From the NCBI GenBank assembly GCA_044223975.1, contig JBGALI010000004.1, forward strand, positions 62,001-126,000: a DNA stretch of 64,000 nucleotides. The letters run 5' to 3'. Numbering within the stretch: position 1 is the stretch's first letter; each line of letters begins with the position of its first letter. Made by a program: the position numbers and the translations under genes. The notes below the pieces were generated by a model. That model worked only from the letters and a program-made list of their open reading frames with translations, made no database searches and was not told the DNA's origin. Shown here piece after piece: positions 51,858 through 60,138 of this stretch. Source of the stretch: CAZCPB01 sp044223975. Its GTDB lineage: Bacteria; Planctomycetota; Phycisphaerae; Phycisphaerales; UBA1924.

Positions 51858-53413
51858 GCGGAAGCTCCCGGGGTGCCGTGCATTGTTGCCAGTGTGACGA
51901 GCGGAACATTAAGCACCGGTGGCCGCGCGTCGCCGATGTTCCAGCCGCGGAGGAACGAAACGGCCGGCCCGCACACGCGCCCCTGGCACGGTCCCATGCC
52001 GCACCGGGTCTGCAGCTTGGCGTCCCGCCACCCGGTGCAACGAGAAATCTCCGAGACCGTCACGTCCTCGCAGCGGCAGACGATCGTCTCGGGCGAGGCG
52101 AGCGTGCGCAGTTCGTTGCGGAGCGCGAACGCACGCTCCATGGCCGCCGCGAACCGCCGCTCGCGGGGCAGCGTGCGTGCATCGTCGCGCGCCCGGGCCT
52201 CATCGCCCGCCGCCATCGCCCCGGCGACCAACCCCTCCGCGATGGCCTTGTCAACCCCGCCGATCCCCACGCACTCGCCGGCGGCGAACACTCCCTTTAC
52301 CGATGCGCGGCAGAGTTCATCGACGCGCACCGCAAAGCCGTCCATCGCGCAGCCCAGAAGTGCCCCGACACGTCCCCGCGGCACCAGCCCGAAGCCGCAC
52401 GCCAGATAGTCGCACGCCACGCGCCGCGTCCCGCCACCCTGAGCGATCTCGACCTCGCGCACCCGCTCGTCCCCGCGCGCCGCGACGGGCCACGCCGATG
52501 TCAAGTACGGCACCCCGAGCAGGCGAGCCTTGAGGGCCACACCTTGCACCAGCTTGGCCGGGTGGAACGCCAGCCGGGTGGCGAACGATCGGACGTTCCC
52601 CGCGTCGGCCTGCTCGGCGATGAGCACAACCTCCGCCCCGCGCGAGCGCAGCGACGCCGCGACCGCCAAGAGCAGGGGCCCGCTCCCCGCGATCATGACC
52701 CGCTTGCCACGGATATCGAGCCCGCCCTTCACCATCGCCTGCAAGCCCCCGACGCCCATCACGTTCGGCAGCGTCCAGCCGGGGAATGGCAGGAGCAGTT
52801 CCGACGCGCCCGTCGCGATGACGATCGCGCCCGCGCGGATCGCGCAAGCCCCCGCCCCGCCATCCACCAGCAACTCACGCTCACCGACCCGTTGCACCAC
52901 GGTGCACGAGTTCAGCACGTCCACGCCCGCCGCACGCGCACGTTCGCGCCACAAGCTCGAGCGCCCCCCGTTATCTCCCCGCCAGATCTGCCCGCCGGTG
53001 TGCGGGTTGTCGTCGAGCACGAGGACGCGCTTCTTCGTGCTCGCGGCGCTCCATGCCGCCGCCAGCCCCGCCGGCCCCGCGCCGATCACGAGCACATCGC
53101 ACTCGCGCGGCGACGTCCCCGGTGCTTCAGCCGCACGACCATCACCGCCCCGTTCGCGCTTTTTCCCACATCCAGTCTCGACCTCCATCCCCTCCGCCAC
53201 CCGCCGCACGCACGCCCGCTCGTGCTCCACACCGTCCACCGTCACGCGGCACTCAAAGCACACACCCATCCCGCACACCGGCCCGCGCTTCTCTCCCGTC
53301 ACGCTCGCGCGCGTGGCGCACTCGCCCGCGTTCGCCAGCGCTGCCGCGACTGTTTCCCCCGCGCCGGCTTCGCACGCACGCCCGTTCACGCTGATGCGCA
53401 CCCGCTCATCCAT
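51854..53413 (-). CDS. D-hydroxyproline dehydrogenase alpha-type subunit (ferredoxin-FAD/NAD fusion)
   Basis: A 519-residue cytoplasmic redox protein starting MDERVRIS at 53413; the frame extends upstream but the shorter start aligns with the ferredoxin-like fold. Residues about 1-75 are a small [2Fe-2S]-type domain with cysteines Cys47, Cys52, Cys55 and Cys68 (CGMGVCFEC). An FAD/NAD oxidoreductase domain follows (VLVIGAGPAGLAAAW, later MIAGSGPLLLA). The C-terminus holds a BFD-like [2Fe-2S] motif (VCRCEDVTVSEI ... CGMGPCQGRVCGP). In related hetero-oligomeric dehydrogenases (HcnABC, opine and D-hydroxyproline enzymes) the first two parts are separate proteins. It overlaps the upstream oxidase gene by eight bases. 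Confidence 0.85.
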   Translation of the reverse strand: MDERVRISVNGRACEAGAGETVAAALANAGECATRASVTGEKRGPVCGMGVCFECRVTVDGVEHERACVRRVAEGMEVETGCGKKRERGGDGRAAEAPGTSPRECDVLVIGAGPAGLAAAWSAASTKKRVLVLDDNPHTGGQIWRGDNGGRSSLWRERARAAGVDVLNSCTVVQRVGERELLVDGGAGACAIRAGAIVIATGASELLLPFPGWTLPNVMGVGGLQAMVKGGLDIRGKRVMIAGSGPLLLAVAASLRSRGAEVVLIAEQADAGNVRSFATRLAFHPAKLVQGVALKARLLGVPYLTSAWPVAARGDERVREVEIAQGGGTRRVACDYLACGFGLVPRGRVGALLGCAMDGFAVRVDELCRASVKGVFAAGECVGIGGVDKAIAEGLVAGAMAAGDEARARDDARTLPRERRFAAAMERAFALRNELRTLASPETIVCRCEDVTVSEISRCTGWRDAKLQTRCGMGPCQGRVCGPAVSFLRGWNIGDARPPVLNVPLVTLATMHGTPGASA

Positions 53414-54530
53414 GGCGCAGCTCCGCGAACCGCACGGGCGCGTACGGCGCGGCATCAATCACCGGAGTGCGCCCCATCACCAGGTCCGCCAGAATCGCCG
53501 CCGTCCCGAGCGATGTCGTAATCCCAAGCCCCTCGTGCCCCGCGGCGATCCACACACCATGCATCGCCGGGTGCTCGCCGATCACCGGCAACCCGTCCGG
53601 CGTCGCCGCGCGGTGGCCCGTCCACGCGCGGATGGCCTTCACTTCCGCCAAACGCGGCATGAACTCCGCGGCACGGGCCACGACCCGCGCCAGCATCCGC
53701 GCCTCGACCTCCAACCCTTCTTCATCGAACTGGCGCGACGACCCGACCAGCAACTGCCCGCTCGGCCGCGGCTGCACGTTGAACGACACCGACTCCTTCG
53801 CCCCCCCGTGCGCGTTCTTGATGTACCCAAGCTCCACGATCTGGTGCCGACAGAACCCCGGGTACCGGTCCGTGATCACCAGGTGTCCCTTGCGCGCCCG
53901 CAGCGGCAGCCCCGGCGTCACTACGCGCGCTGCCAGCCCTGCCGCGTTCACGATCACTGGTGCGGCGAGCCGCGCGCCGTCATCCAGCGTGACCGTGCCA
54001 GACTCCACGCGCACCGCGCGCCGACCCAGCCGCAGCCGCTCCCCGCGCACACCCGCGCGATCGAGCATCCACGCCGCGACCGGCGGCGGGTACACCACAC
54101 CATCCTGCGGCACGCGCAGCGATCCTGCCAGCCCCGCCCGCAACTCGGGCTCGGCCTCCGCGGTCTGTTGCGGATCAAGCAACTCCGCCTCAACTCCCGC
54201 GGCTCGCAATCTCGCACATTTCGCAGCCGCGGCGGCCAGTTCCTCCTGATCTTCCGCGACCCACAGCGTTCCGGTGACCGCCCGCTCCGCGCGCCGCGGC
54301 AGTTCAGTCGCCAGCGCATCCCACAATTGCCGCGAGTACAGCGTGAGGGCAAACTCCGCCGGCGGCTCGTCGATCACGACGATGTGCCCCATCCCCGCCG
54401 CGGTGGCCCCACCGCCCACCGGCCCCGGGTCGATGACCGTGACAGTCAAGCCTTCCCGCGCGAGCGCCGCTGCGCACGCCGCTCCCACGATCCCCGCCCC
54501 GATCACGATGGCATCGCTCGCCGCGCTCAT
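53406..54530 (-). CDS. FAD-dependent D-hydroxyproline/D-amino-acid dehydrogenase subunit (DadA-like)
   Basis: A 374-residue flavoprotein of the DAO family. It has an N-terminal dinucleotide-binding motif VIGAGIVGAACAAALAREG, an acidic end of the second strand (VIDPG), the GGGATAAGMGHI flavin segment, and the C-terminal WTGHRAATPDGLPVIGEHP followed by GHEGLGITTSLGTAAILADL. This is the subunit expected to oxidise the D-amino acid, feeding electrons to the partner encoded next. The start overlaps the epimerase stop by four bases (ATGA) and its stop overlaps the next gene by eight, so all four genes are coupled. The substrate assignment is from context. Confidence 0.87.
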   Translation of the reverse strand: MSAASDAIVIGAGIVGAACAAALAREGLTVTVIDPGPVGGGATAAGMGHIVVIDEPPAEFALTLYSRQLWDALATELPRRAERAVTGTLWVAEDQEELAAAAAKCARLRAAGVEAELLDPQQTAEAEPELRAGLAGSLRVPQDGVVYPPPVAAWMLDRAGVRGERLRLGRRAVRVESGTVTLDDGARLAAPVIVNAAGLAARVVTPGLPLRARKGHLVITDRYPGFCRHQIVELGYIKNAHGGAKESVSFNVQPRPSGQLLVGSSRQFDEEGLEVEARMLARVVARAAEFMPRLAEVKAIRAWTGHRAATPDGLPVIGEHPAMHGVWIAAGHEGLGITTSLGTAAILADLVMGRTPVIDAAPYAPVRFAELRHG

Positions 54531-55474
54531 GCGCGGATGCCGTGCCTGAACGGGTCGCGCTCATCGATGATGAGCGTGCTCTCGGCCGTGATGAACGCCC
54601 CGCCCGCGATCGTCGGGATGAGTTTCTCCCCTTCGCGCCGCACCCGGCCCACGAAGCGGCTGCCGATCACGCTCTCCTGGCGCCACTCCTGCCCCTCGCG
54701 CAGCTTTCCATCGGCGAACAGGCACGCCATCTTCGCGCTGGTCCCGGTGCCGCACGGCGAGCGGTCGTACGCCTTGCCCGGGCACAGCACAAAGTTGCGG
54801 CTGTCGCAGTCGGCGCGAGCGGGGGGGCCGAACAGTTCAACGTGGTCGATGACGCCCCCGTCCTTGCCCGTGATCCCCGCACGCTCCAGCCCCTGCCGCA
54901 CGGCCCACGCGTACGCCGTGAGCCGCTCCACGTTCGCCAGCGACAACTCCTGCCCGTGGTCCGAGACCAGGAAAAACCAGTTCCCGCCCCACGCGATATC
55001 GCCGCGGACTTCGTGCGTCTTGCCTTCAAACTCAAACTTCACCGGCACCTTGGCCGCGTGCCGCTGGCTCGCCACGTTGTCGATGCTCACCGCGCCGTCG
55101 GCTCCAAGGTGGATCGTGACCTCCCCGACCGGCGTCTCCACCACGTGGCTCCCGGCCTTGATCCGCCCCAGGTGCGCCAGCGTCGCCGCAAGCCCGATCG
55201 TCCCGTGCCCGCACGCATTGAGCAGCCCCACGTTGTTGAAGAAGATCACCCCGCACGCAGCGTGGGTGCTCTTCGGCGGAACCACCAGCGCGCCGACCAT
55301 CGCGTCGTACCCCCGCGGCTCGTTCACAACCGCGGAGCGGAACCAGTCAAACTTCTCGCGGAACACCCGGGCCTGATCCGCGACGCTGCCGCCGCCAAGG
55401 TCCGGCCCGCCCGCGATGACCACCCGCGTGGGCTCCCCCTCGGTGTGTGAATCGACGACCTGCACGCGTTGCAC
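54527..55474 (-). CDS. 4-hydroxyproline 2-epimerase (proline racemase family)
   Basis: A 315-residue protein that inverts the C2 centre of trans-4-hydroxy-L-proline to cis-4-hydroxy-D-proline. Both catalytic cysteines are present: Cys88 in NACGHGTIG and Cys241 in DRSPCGTGTSAK. That favours epimerase or racemase activity rather than the dehydratase branch, which lacks one cysteine. The N-terminal VVDSHTEGEPTRVV is typical. The GTG at 55474 was chosen because AGGAG (55483-55487) lies eight bases upstream. It is the first gene of the operon, with a possible -10 (TATGCT) at 55500-55505. The likely source of substrate is degraded collagen-like or algal cell-wall hydroxyproline. Confidence 0.92.
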   Translation of the reverse strand: MQRVQVVDSHTEGEPTRVVIAGGPDLGGGSVADQARVFREKFDWFRSAVVNEPRGYDAMVGALVVPPKSTHAACGVIFFNNVGLLNACGHGTIGLAATLAHLGRIKAGSHVVETPVGEVTIHLGADGAVSIDNVASQRHAAKVPVKFEFEGKTHEVRGDIAWGGNWFFLVSDHGQELSLANVERLTAYAWAVRQGLERAGITGKDGGVIDHVELFGPPARADCDSRNFVLCPGKAYDRSPCGTGTSAKMACLFADGKLREGQEWRQESVIGSRFVGRVRREGEKLIPTIAGGAFITAESTLIIDERDPFRHGIRA

Positions 55475-55499
55475 GGGATGCTCTCCTGGCTGATCCGTC

Positions 55500-55505
55500 A
55501 GCATA
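55500..55505 (-). promoter_or_regulatory. putative -10 element of the hydroxyproline operon
   Basis: Minus-strand TATGCT, 26 bases before the GTG start of the epimerase gene. No -35 match. Confidence 0.4.
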
Positions 55506-55829
55506 CGGCGAACCCGGAGCGTCAGCGACGGGCCGCGAAGGCACCCCACCGGCCATCGCATTGATGATGCGTGACAGGCGCCGAGAACAGGCTTCACACG
55601 CATTTCGCGGCACGAGTAACTCCCCTCTCCTCGCCCGGAGGGCGCACGGGCGTTGCCAGGGGCGCAGCGTCCTCGCAAGCCCCTGGAATGCGATTTTCAG
55701 GATCTCGGCCCGGAGGGCCGGCGAGGAATCACGACCCCGTCGGCCCTCCGGGCGAGCGTCAATCGGCCTCAGTTCACCTCCGCACCGGTTGTTGTCGGGG
55801 TTTTGCGTTCTCGCTCGTCTCCGCCCGGG
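55506..55829. other. palindrome-rich intergenic region between divergent genes
   Basis: About 320 bases without a convincing gene. It contains GCCCGGAGGGC at 55633-55643 and again at 55708-55718, and the inverted copy GCCCTCCGGGC at 55743-55753. A second inverted pair, CCAGGGGC (55656-55663) and GCCCCTGG (55679-55686), lies between. It looks like a repetitive palindromic element or a structured regulatory region. Confidence 0.5.
55633..55753. repeat. cluster of inverted repeats (REP-like)
   Basis: The largest hairpin is 55708-55720 paired with 55741-55753: 13 perfect base pairs around a 20-base loop. A further copy of the core 11-mer and an 8-bp stem lie upstream. There is no T-tract directly after the stems. 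Confidence 0.5.
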
Positions 55830-55835
55830 TACATT
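55830..55835 (+). promoter_or_regulatory. possible -10 element for the DUF5703 gene
   Basis: TACATT 27 bases before the ATG at 55863; no -35 at normal spacing. Confidence 0.3.
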
Positions 55836-55862
55836 GATCAAGTGATTGCAGGGGACCCGACC

Positions 55863-58556
55863 ATGAAATGCGTCCTCGCCGCGTGCCTCATCGCCTGCTC
55901 TGCCGCGCTCGCCCAGCCCGCGCAGAGCCTCGATGACTACAACGTCGTCTGGACCACCCCCAGCAAGGATGCCTCCGGCTCCATGCCCCTGGGCAACGGC
56001 GAGGTCGGCCTCAACGCCTGGGTCGAAGAGAACGGCGACCTGGTCTTCTACATCTCGCGCGTGGACTCGTGGAGCGAGTGCGAGCGCCTGCTCAAGGTTG
56101 GCAAGATCCGCGTCACGCTCGACCCGCCGCTCCTGGGCAATACGGGCGAGAAGGTGCCTTTCCGTCAGGAACTCCGCCTGCGCGAGGGCGCGATCGCGGT
56201 CACGGCGGGTGCCGCGAGCCTGACGCTGTACGTCGACGCCGCGTCCCCGGTCGTGGTCGTCGAAGGCCGGTTCAGTACTCCGCGCACGGTGCGGGCCGCG
56301 ATTGAGAACTGGCGCACAGCGCCGCGCACGCTCGACAACGCCGAAGAACTCCAGTCTTCGTGGGCCATGCGCGAGGCACCCGCGAGCGTTCCCCGCGAGC
56401 TCATCACCGAATCCGCCGATGTCATTCTGAACGAGCCCGACGCCGTCGCGTGGTACCACCGCAACGAGCGATCGATCGTGCCCTTTACGCTCCATCGCCA
56501 GGGCCTCGATGCGATAGCCGCGAGCATTCCCGACCCGTTCCTCCACCGCACCTTCGGCGGGTGGATGGTCGGCACCGGGATGAAATCCGCGGGCGCGGCC
56601 GCGTTGGTCACTCCCACGCCCACGCGCGAATTCCAGGTGCGCATCGCGGTTCCCTGCGCGCAGAGTGACACGACCGATGAATGGCGGACATCCGCCAGGC
56701 AACTCGCAGCACCGCAGCAGTCCGACAACGCGAGAGCGCGCACGAGCGCCTGGTGGGAGGCGTTCTGGCAGCGGAGTTGGGTGTACGTCGAGAATGACGC
56801 TCCGCTCAAGGTTGGCGCCGACAGCACCAGTAAGGACGTGCTTCCCGGGCACGTGAGCGACTTGGCCATCGCTAGAGAGCCGTTTTCCGCCTTAAGAGTC
56901 GTGCTGACCCGGGTGGAGACTCCTGATTCGCGCGAGCCGACAGTGCAGGAGCTAGAAGAGCCGCTCTCGCTGAGAGGGAAAGAACAAAGGATATTTGACG
57001 GTACTGGGCGGCCGAGCTGCCGCGTGACATTGAGCATCCCACGCCACTTGGTGGACGAGCCTCCGGAATTGGTCGGGTGCTTCGGGTCCAACCGCCTTTC
57101 GGCAACCCTCTATCCAAAGGACGAATTTCATGGCGGCACTCGGCCTGTCGTGGCCAACGCTTCCGACAGCGGCACGCCTACCGAGACCGCCGCGTACATA
57201 GTGAAGGACATGGTTTGGAAGATCGCCCCTGCCGCGTCCGACCCCGCTCCCCCTTCACGCCTCACCCAAGCCTACATCCTCCAGCGCTACATGCTCGCCT
57301 GCGCCTCCCGCGGCAGCTTCCCCCCCAAGTTCAACGGCTCAATCTTCACCGTCGAGCCCAAATTCACAGGCGGCCAACCCTTCAACGCCGACTGGCGGAA
57401 GTGGGGGGGCAGCTACTGGTGGCAGAACACGCGCCTTCCTTATTACCCCATGCTCGCCGCGGGCGACTTCGACGGCATGCACTCGCTCTTTGACTATTAC
57501 GAGCGCTGCCTCCCTGCCTGCCGCGCACGTGCGAAGCTCTACTACGGCGCCGACGGCGTGTACTTCCCCGAGACCATGACGACCTTCGCGACCTACGCCA
57601 ACGGCGACTACGGCTGGAATCGCGACGGCCTGGCGCCCTCCGACATCGCCCCCTGCCCGTGGTGGCAGTGGGCCTGGCAGCAGGGCCTCGAACTCTCGCA
57701 GCTCATGCTCGACTACGCCGCATACACCGACGATGAAGCGTTCCTCCGCGAGCACGCCATCCCCATGGCCAACGAGTCGCTCAGGTACTACGACACGCGC
57801 TTCAAGCGCGACTCACGCGGCAAGCTCATCATCTCGCCCACCCAGGCGATCGAAACCTATTGGAAAGGCGTCGTCAACGATGCGCCCAGCGTCGCCGGCT
57901 TGCACGCCGTCTGCGACATGCTCCTGGCGCTTCCGCCATCGGTCGGCACGCCCGAAGACCGTGCTTTCTGGGCACGCATGAAAGACGCGGCCCCCGAACT
58001 GCCGGTCCTCACCAAGGACGGCGTGACGATGTGCGCCCCCGCCGAGAAATACGACCCCGCTCGCAGCAATTGCGAGACCCCCGAGCTCTACGCCGTATTC
58101 CCGTTCCGCCTCTATGGCCTCGCTCGCCCCAACCTCGAGCACGCCATCGAGGCCTACAAGCACCGCGTCGACAAGTCCACCGTCGGCTGGACCCAGGACG
58201 GCATGGTTGCCGCGTTGCTCGGCCTGACCGACGAAGCCAAGGCCAATCTCCTGGCCAAGTGCCGAAACTCCAACAAGAACTTCCGCTTCCCCGCCATGTG
58301 GGGCCCAAACTTCGACTGGCTCCCCGACCAGGACCACGGCAGCAACCTGATGACCGCCACGCAGCTCATGCTCATGCAGTGCGATGGCGACGCCATCCGC
58401 CTGCTCCCCGCCTGGCCGAAGGAGTGGAACGTCTCCTTCAAGCTCCACGCTCCGAAAGAGACCACAGTCGAGTGCATCTACAAAGACGGCAAGGTGCAGG
58501 ACCTCAAGGTCACGCCCGAATCCCGCCGCGCCGATGTCGTGCTCCCGCCGACGTGA
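55863..58556 (+). CDS. secreted DUF5703/GH95-like glycoside hydrolase with an inserted segment
   Basis: An 897-residue exported protein. The ATG has AGGGGA seven bases upstream, and the N-terminus is a signal peptide (MKCVLAACLIACSAALA). The DUF5703 N-terminal domain is clear (YNVVWTTPSKDASGSMPLGNG, VFYISRVDSWSE). The C-terminal two thirds form an (alpha/alpha)6 barrel of GH95-like character: QAYILQRYMLACASRG, FPPKFNGSIFTVE, DWRKWGGSYWWQNTRLPYYPML, WWQWAWQQGLELSQLMLDYA. The substrate is probably a plant or algal polysaccharide side chain (fucose or similar), which is an inference. Residues about 310-459 (nucleotides 56790-57240) do not fit either domain and use rare codons unlike the rest. 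The stop overlaps a GTG that could start the next gene. Confidence 0.85.
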   Translation: MKCVLAACLIACSAALAQPAQSLDDYNVVWTTPSKDASGSMPLGNGEVGLNAWVEENGDLVFYISRVDSWSECERLLKVGKIRVTLDPPLLGNTGEKVPFRQELRLREGAIAVTAGAASLTLYVDAASPVVVVEGRFSTPRTVRAAIENWRTAPRTLDNAEELQSSWAMREAPASVPRELITESADVILNEPDAVAWYHRNERSIVPFTLHRQGLDAIAASIPDPFLHRTFGGWMVGTGMKSAGAAALVTPTPTREFQVRIAVPCAQSDTTDEWRTSARQLAAPQQSDNARARTSAWWEAFWQRSWVYVENDAPLKVGADSTSKDVLPGHVSDLAIAREPFSALRVVLTRVETPDSREPTVQELEEPLSLRGKEQRIFDGTGRPSCRVTLSIPRHLVDEPPELVGCFGSNRLSATLYPKDEFHGGTRPVVANASDSGTPTETAAYIVKDMVWKIAPAASDPAPPSRLTQAYILQRYMLACASRGSFPPKFNGSIFTVEPKFTGGQPFNADWRKWGGSYWWQNTRLPYYPMLAAGDFDGMHSLFDYYERCLPACRARAKLYYGADGVYFPETMTTFATYANGDYGWNRDGLAPSDIAPCPWWQWAWQQGLELSQLMLDYAAYTDDEAFLREHAIPMANESLRYYDTRFKRDSRGKLIISPTQAIETYWKGVVNDAPSVAGLHAVCDMLLALPPSVGTPEDRAFWARMKDAAPELPVLTKDGVTMCAPAEKYDPARSNCETPELYAVFPFRLYGLARPNLEHAIEAYKHRVDKSTVGWTQDGMVAALLGLTDEAKANLLAKCRNSNKNFRFPAMWGPNFDWLPDQDHGSNLMTATQLMLMQCDGDAIRLLPAWPKEWNVSFKLHAPKETTVECIYKDGKVQDLKVTPESRRADVVLPPT
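56790..57240 (+). other. atypical in-frame insert within the DUF5703 gene
   Basis: About 150 codons with lower GC (one 60-base line is about 52 % against about 70 % elsewhere) and clustered rare codons: TTA-AGA at about 56892, GCT-AGA, CTA, and AGA, AGG and ATA close together near 56970-56995. The frame is kept. The encoded sequence is not recognised. It separates the domain that ends WQRSWVYVE from the barrel that begins SRLTQAYIL. Confidence 0.6.
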
Positions 58557-58579
58557 GCCTCCCAAGGACGCATGAACCC

Positions 58580-59083
58580 ATGCCCGACCCTATCGCCCCC
58601 ATCGACCCCGGCGTCCGCATCGGCCACGTCCACCTCAAGGTCGCCGACCTTGACCGCGCCATCGCCTTCTACCGCGGCGTGCTCGGCTTCGAACTGACCC
58701 AGCGCTTCGGCTCTGCCGCCGCTTTCCTCTCCGCCGGCGGCTACCACCACCACCTCGGGCTCAACACGTGGGAGAGCAAGGGCGGCCCGCCCCCGCCCCG
58801 CGGCACGACAGGCCTCTTCCACCACGCGATCCTCTACCCCTCCCGCGCCGCCCTCGCAGTCGCGCTGCGCCGGCTCCAGGCCGCGGGCATCCCGCTCGAC
58901 GGCGCCGCCGACCACGGCGTCAGCGAAGCCCTCTACCTTCATGACCCCGACGGCAACGGCGTCGAACTCTACTGGGACCGCCCCCAAAGCCAGTGGCCCC
59001 GCACGCCCGATGGTGGCCTGGCGATGTATTCGCACCCGCTCGACCTTGAGGCTCTGCTCCGCGAGGCGCCGACCTCCAAATAG
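58580..59083 (+). CDS. VOC (glyoxalase/bleomycin-resistance) family protein
   Basis: A 167-residue protein with paired beta-alpha-beta-beta-beta modules. IGHVHLKVADLDRAIAFYRGVLGFEL gives the first metal-ligand histidine, and FHHAILYPSRAALAVALRRLQAAGIPL with LYLHDPDGNGVELYWDRP gives the second module and the Glu ligand. This fits the CatE-type ring-cleaving dioxygenase-like subgroup, but the substrate is unknown. AAGGA (58564-58568) lies 11 bases before the chosen ATG. A GTG at 58553 overlapping the preceding stop (GTGA) would add nine residues and is a credible alternative. Confidence 0.87.
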   Translation: MPDPIAPIDPGVRIGHVHLKVADLDRAIAFYRGVLGFELTQRFGSAAAFLSAGGYHHHLGLNTWESKGGPPPPRGTTGLFHHAILYPSRAALAVALRRLQAAGIPLDGAADHGVSEALYLHDPDGNGVELYWDRPQSQWPRTPDGGLAMYSHPLDLEALLREAPTSK

Positions 59084-59141
59084 CCACACCTACGTCGTGC
59101 CCCTGCGCGTTCTCGGTCCGGGCTGATCGGCTCTCCGCGGC

Positions 59142-59147
59142 TAGAAT
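59142..59147 (+). promoter_or_regulatory. putative -10 element upstream of the GT2 gene
   Basis: TAGAAT 104 bases before the ATG at 59251. No -35 match. Confidence 0.3.
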
Positions 59148-59250
59148 TCACGGCCTTCGCGTGCGGACGCCGTCGCGCTCCCCGCGCCAAGGCTCTGGCG
59201 CCCTGGCCCGCCCGTCGCGGGTCAGTCGACGGACGCACCGAGACGGCCGA

Positions 59251-60138
59251 ATGACCAAGCCCACACCCGCCACCACCTCCGCCACGGGCGACCTGCTCGC
59301 ACCCGGCGGCGCGGTCGCTGTGATGGCGCCGGGCGGGTCGCGCACCTCAGCCGTGAAGGCGCCGGCCGGCGTTCGCGTCCGGGTGATCCTCCCCGTCTAC
59401 AACGAGTCGCGCCTGATCGGGCACACGCTCGACGCAGTGCTGGCCTTCGTCGACCAGAACCCGGGCTTCGGATTCCTCTTCGTCGACGACGGCTCGAGCG
59501 ATGACACCGCGAAGATCATCCGCGAGCGCCTCGCGGGCCGCGCCGACGACCGCGTCGCGCTCCTCTCCTACGCCCCCAACCGCGGCAAGGGCCGCGCGGT
59601 GCACGCCGGTGTCGAGCGCTGCCTCGAGGTCTTCTCCATCGCCGGCCTCGACGACGAAGGGCCCGGGGGAGGACTGGTCTGCTTCACCGACGGCGACCTC
59701 GCCTACCCGCTCGACCACCTCACCGAGCTTGCCGCGGCCCTTGAAAAGCACGACGTCGTCATCGGCTCGCGCTCCCTCGTGCACAAGGACGAGAAGAACA
59801 CCAGCATCCCCCGCCGCATCATGGGGGGGACCTTCAACATCCTCGCCCGCGCCCTCATCGGCGTGCCGCACAAGGACACCCAGGCGGGCCTCAAGGGCTT
59901 CCGCGCCCGCGCCGCCCGCGAGATCTTCCGGCGCCAGAGCCTCGACGGGTTCGCGTTCGACGTCGAGATCGTCTTCCTCGCGCGTCGGCTGGGTTTCTCC
60001 GTCGGCGAAATCCCCGCGCGTGTGAGCGAGGAACACTCGTACAAGGTCTCCAAGGTCGACCTGCTGCGCGACCCGCTCCGCATGTTCCGCGCGCTGCTCG
60101 ACGTCCGCACCGCCGCCGCGCGGGGCCGGTATGACTAA
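59251..60138 (+). CDS. family 2 glycosyltransferase (polyprenyl-phosphate glycosyltransferase type)
   Basis: A 295-residue membrane-associated GT2 enzyme. The GT-A fold is clear: VRVILPVYNESRLIGHTLDAVL at the nucleotide-binding strand, FLFVDDGSSDDT, RGKGRAVHAGV and the metal-binding CFTDGDLAYPLDHL. KDTQAGLKGFR and FAFDVEIVFLARRLGF are typical of dolichyl/undecaprenyl-phosphate glucosyl- or mannosyltransferases (Alg5/DPM1 type). There are no C-terminal membrane helices. The N-terminal about 40 residues are low-complexity. Its stop overlaps the deacetylase start by eight bases, so the two work in one pathway, probably modification of a lipid-linked sugar. Confidence 0.9.
   Translation: MTKPTPATTSATGDLLAPGGAVAVMAPGGSRTSAVKAPAGVRVRVILPVYNESRLIGHTLDAVLAFVDQNPGFGFLFVDDGSSDDTAKIIRERLAGRADDRVALLSYAPNRGKGRAVHAGVERCLEVFSIAGLDDEGPGGGLVCFTDGDLAYPLDHLTELAAALEKHDVVIGSRSLVHKDEKNTSIPRRIMGGTFNILARALIGVPHKDTQAGLKGFRARAAREIFRRQSLDGFAFDVEIVFLARRLGFSVGEIPARVSEEHSYKVSKVDLLRDPLRMFRALLDVRTAAARGRYD

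Noticed and set aside
52530..55376. A 948-codon + strand frame across the hydroxyproline operon
   Set aside because: Arg/Pro/Ser/His-rich shadow of three well-recognised minus-strand enzymes.
55561..55862. Coding frames extending upstream of the DUF5703 gene (to 55653) and upstream of the epimerase (to 55678)
   Set aside because: These extensions run through the palindrome cluster, are Arg/Pro-rich, and would bury the signal peptide or the conserved N-terminus; good ribosome-binding sites support the shorter starts.
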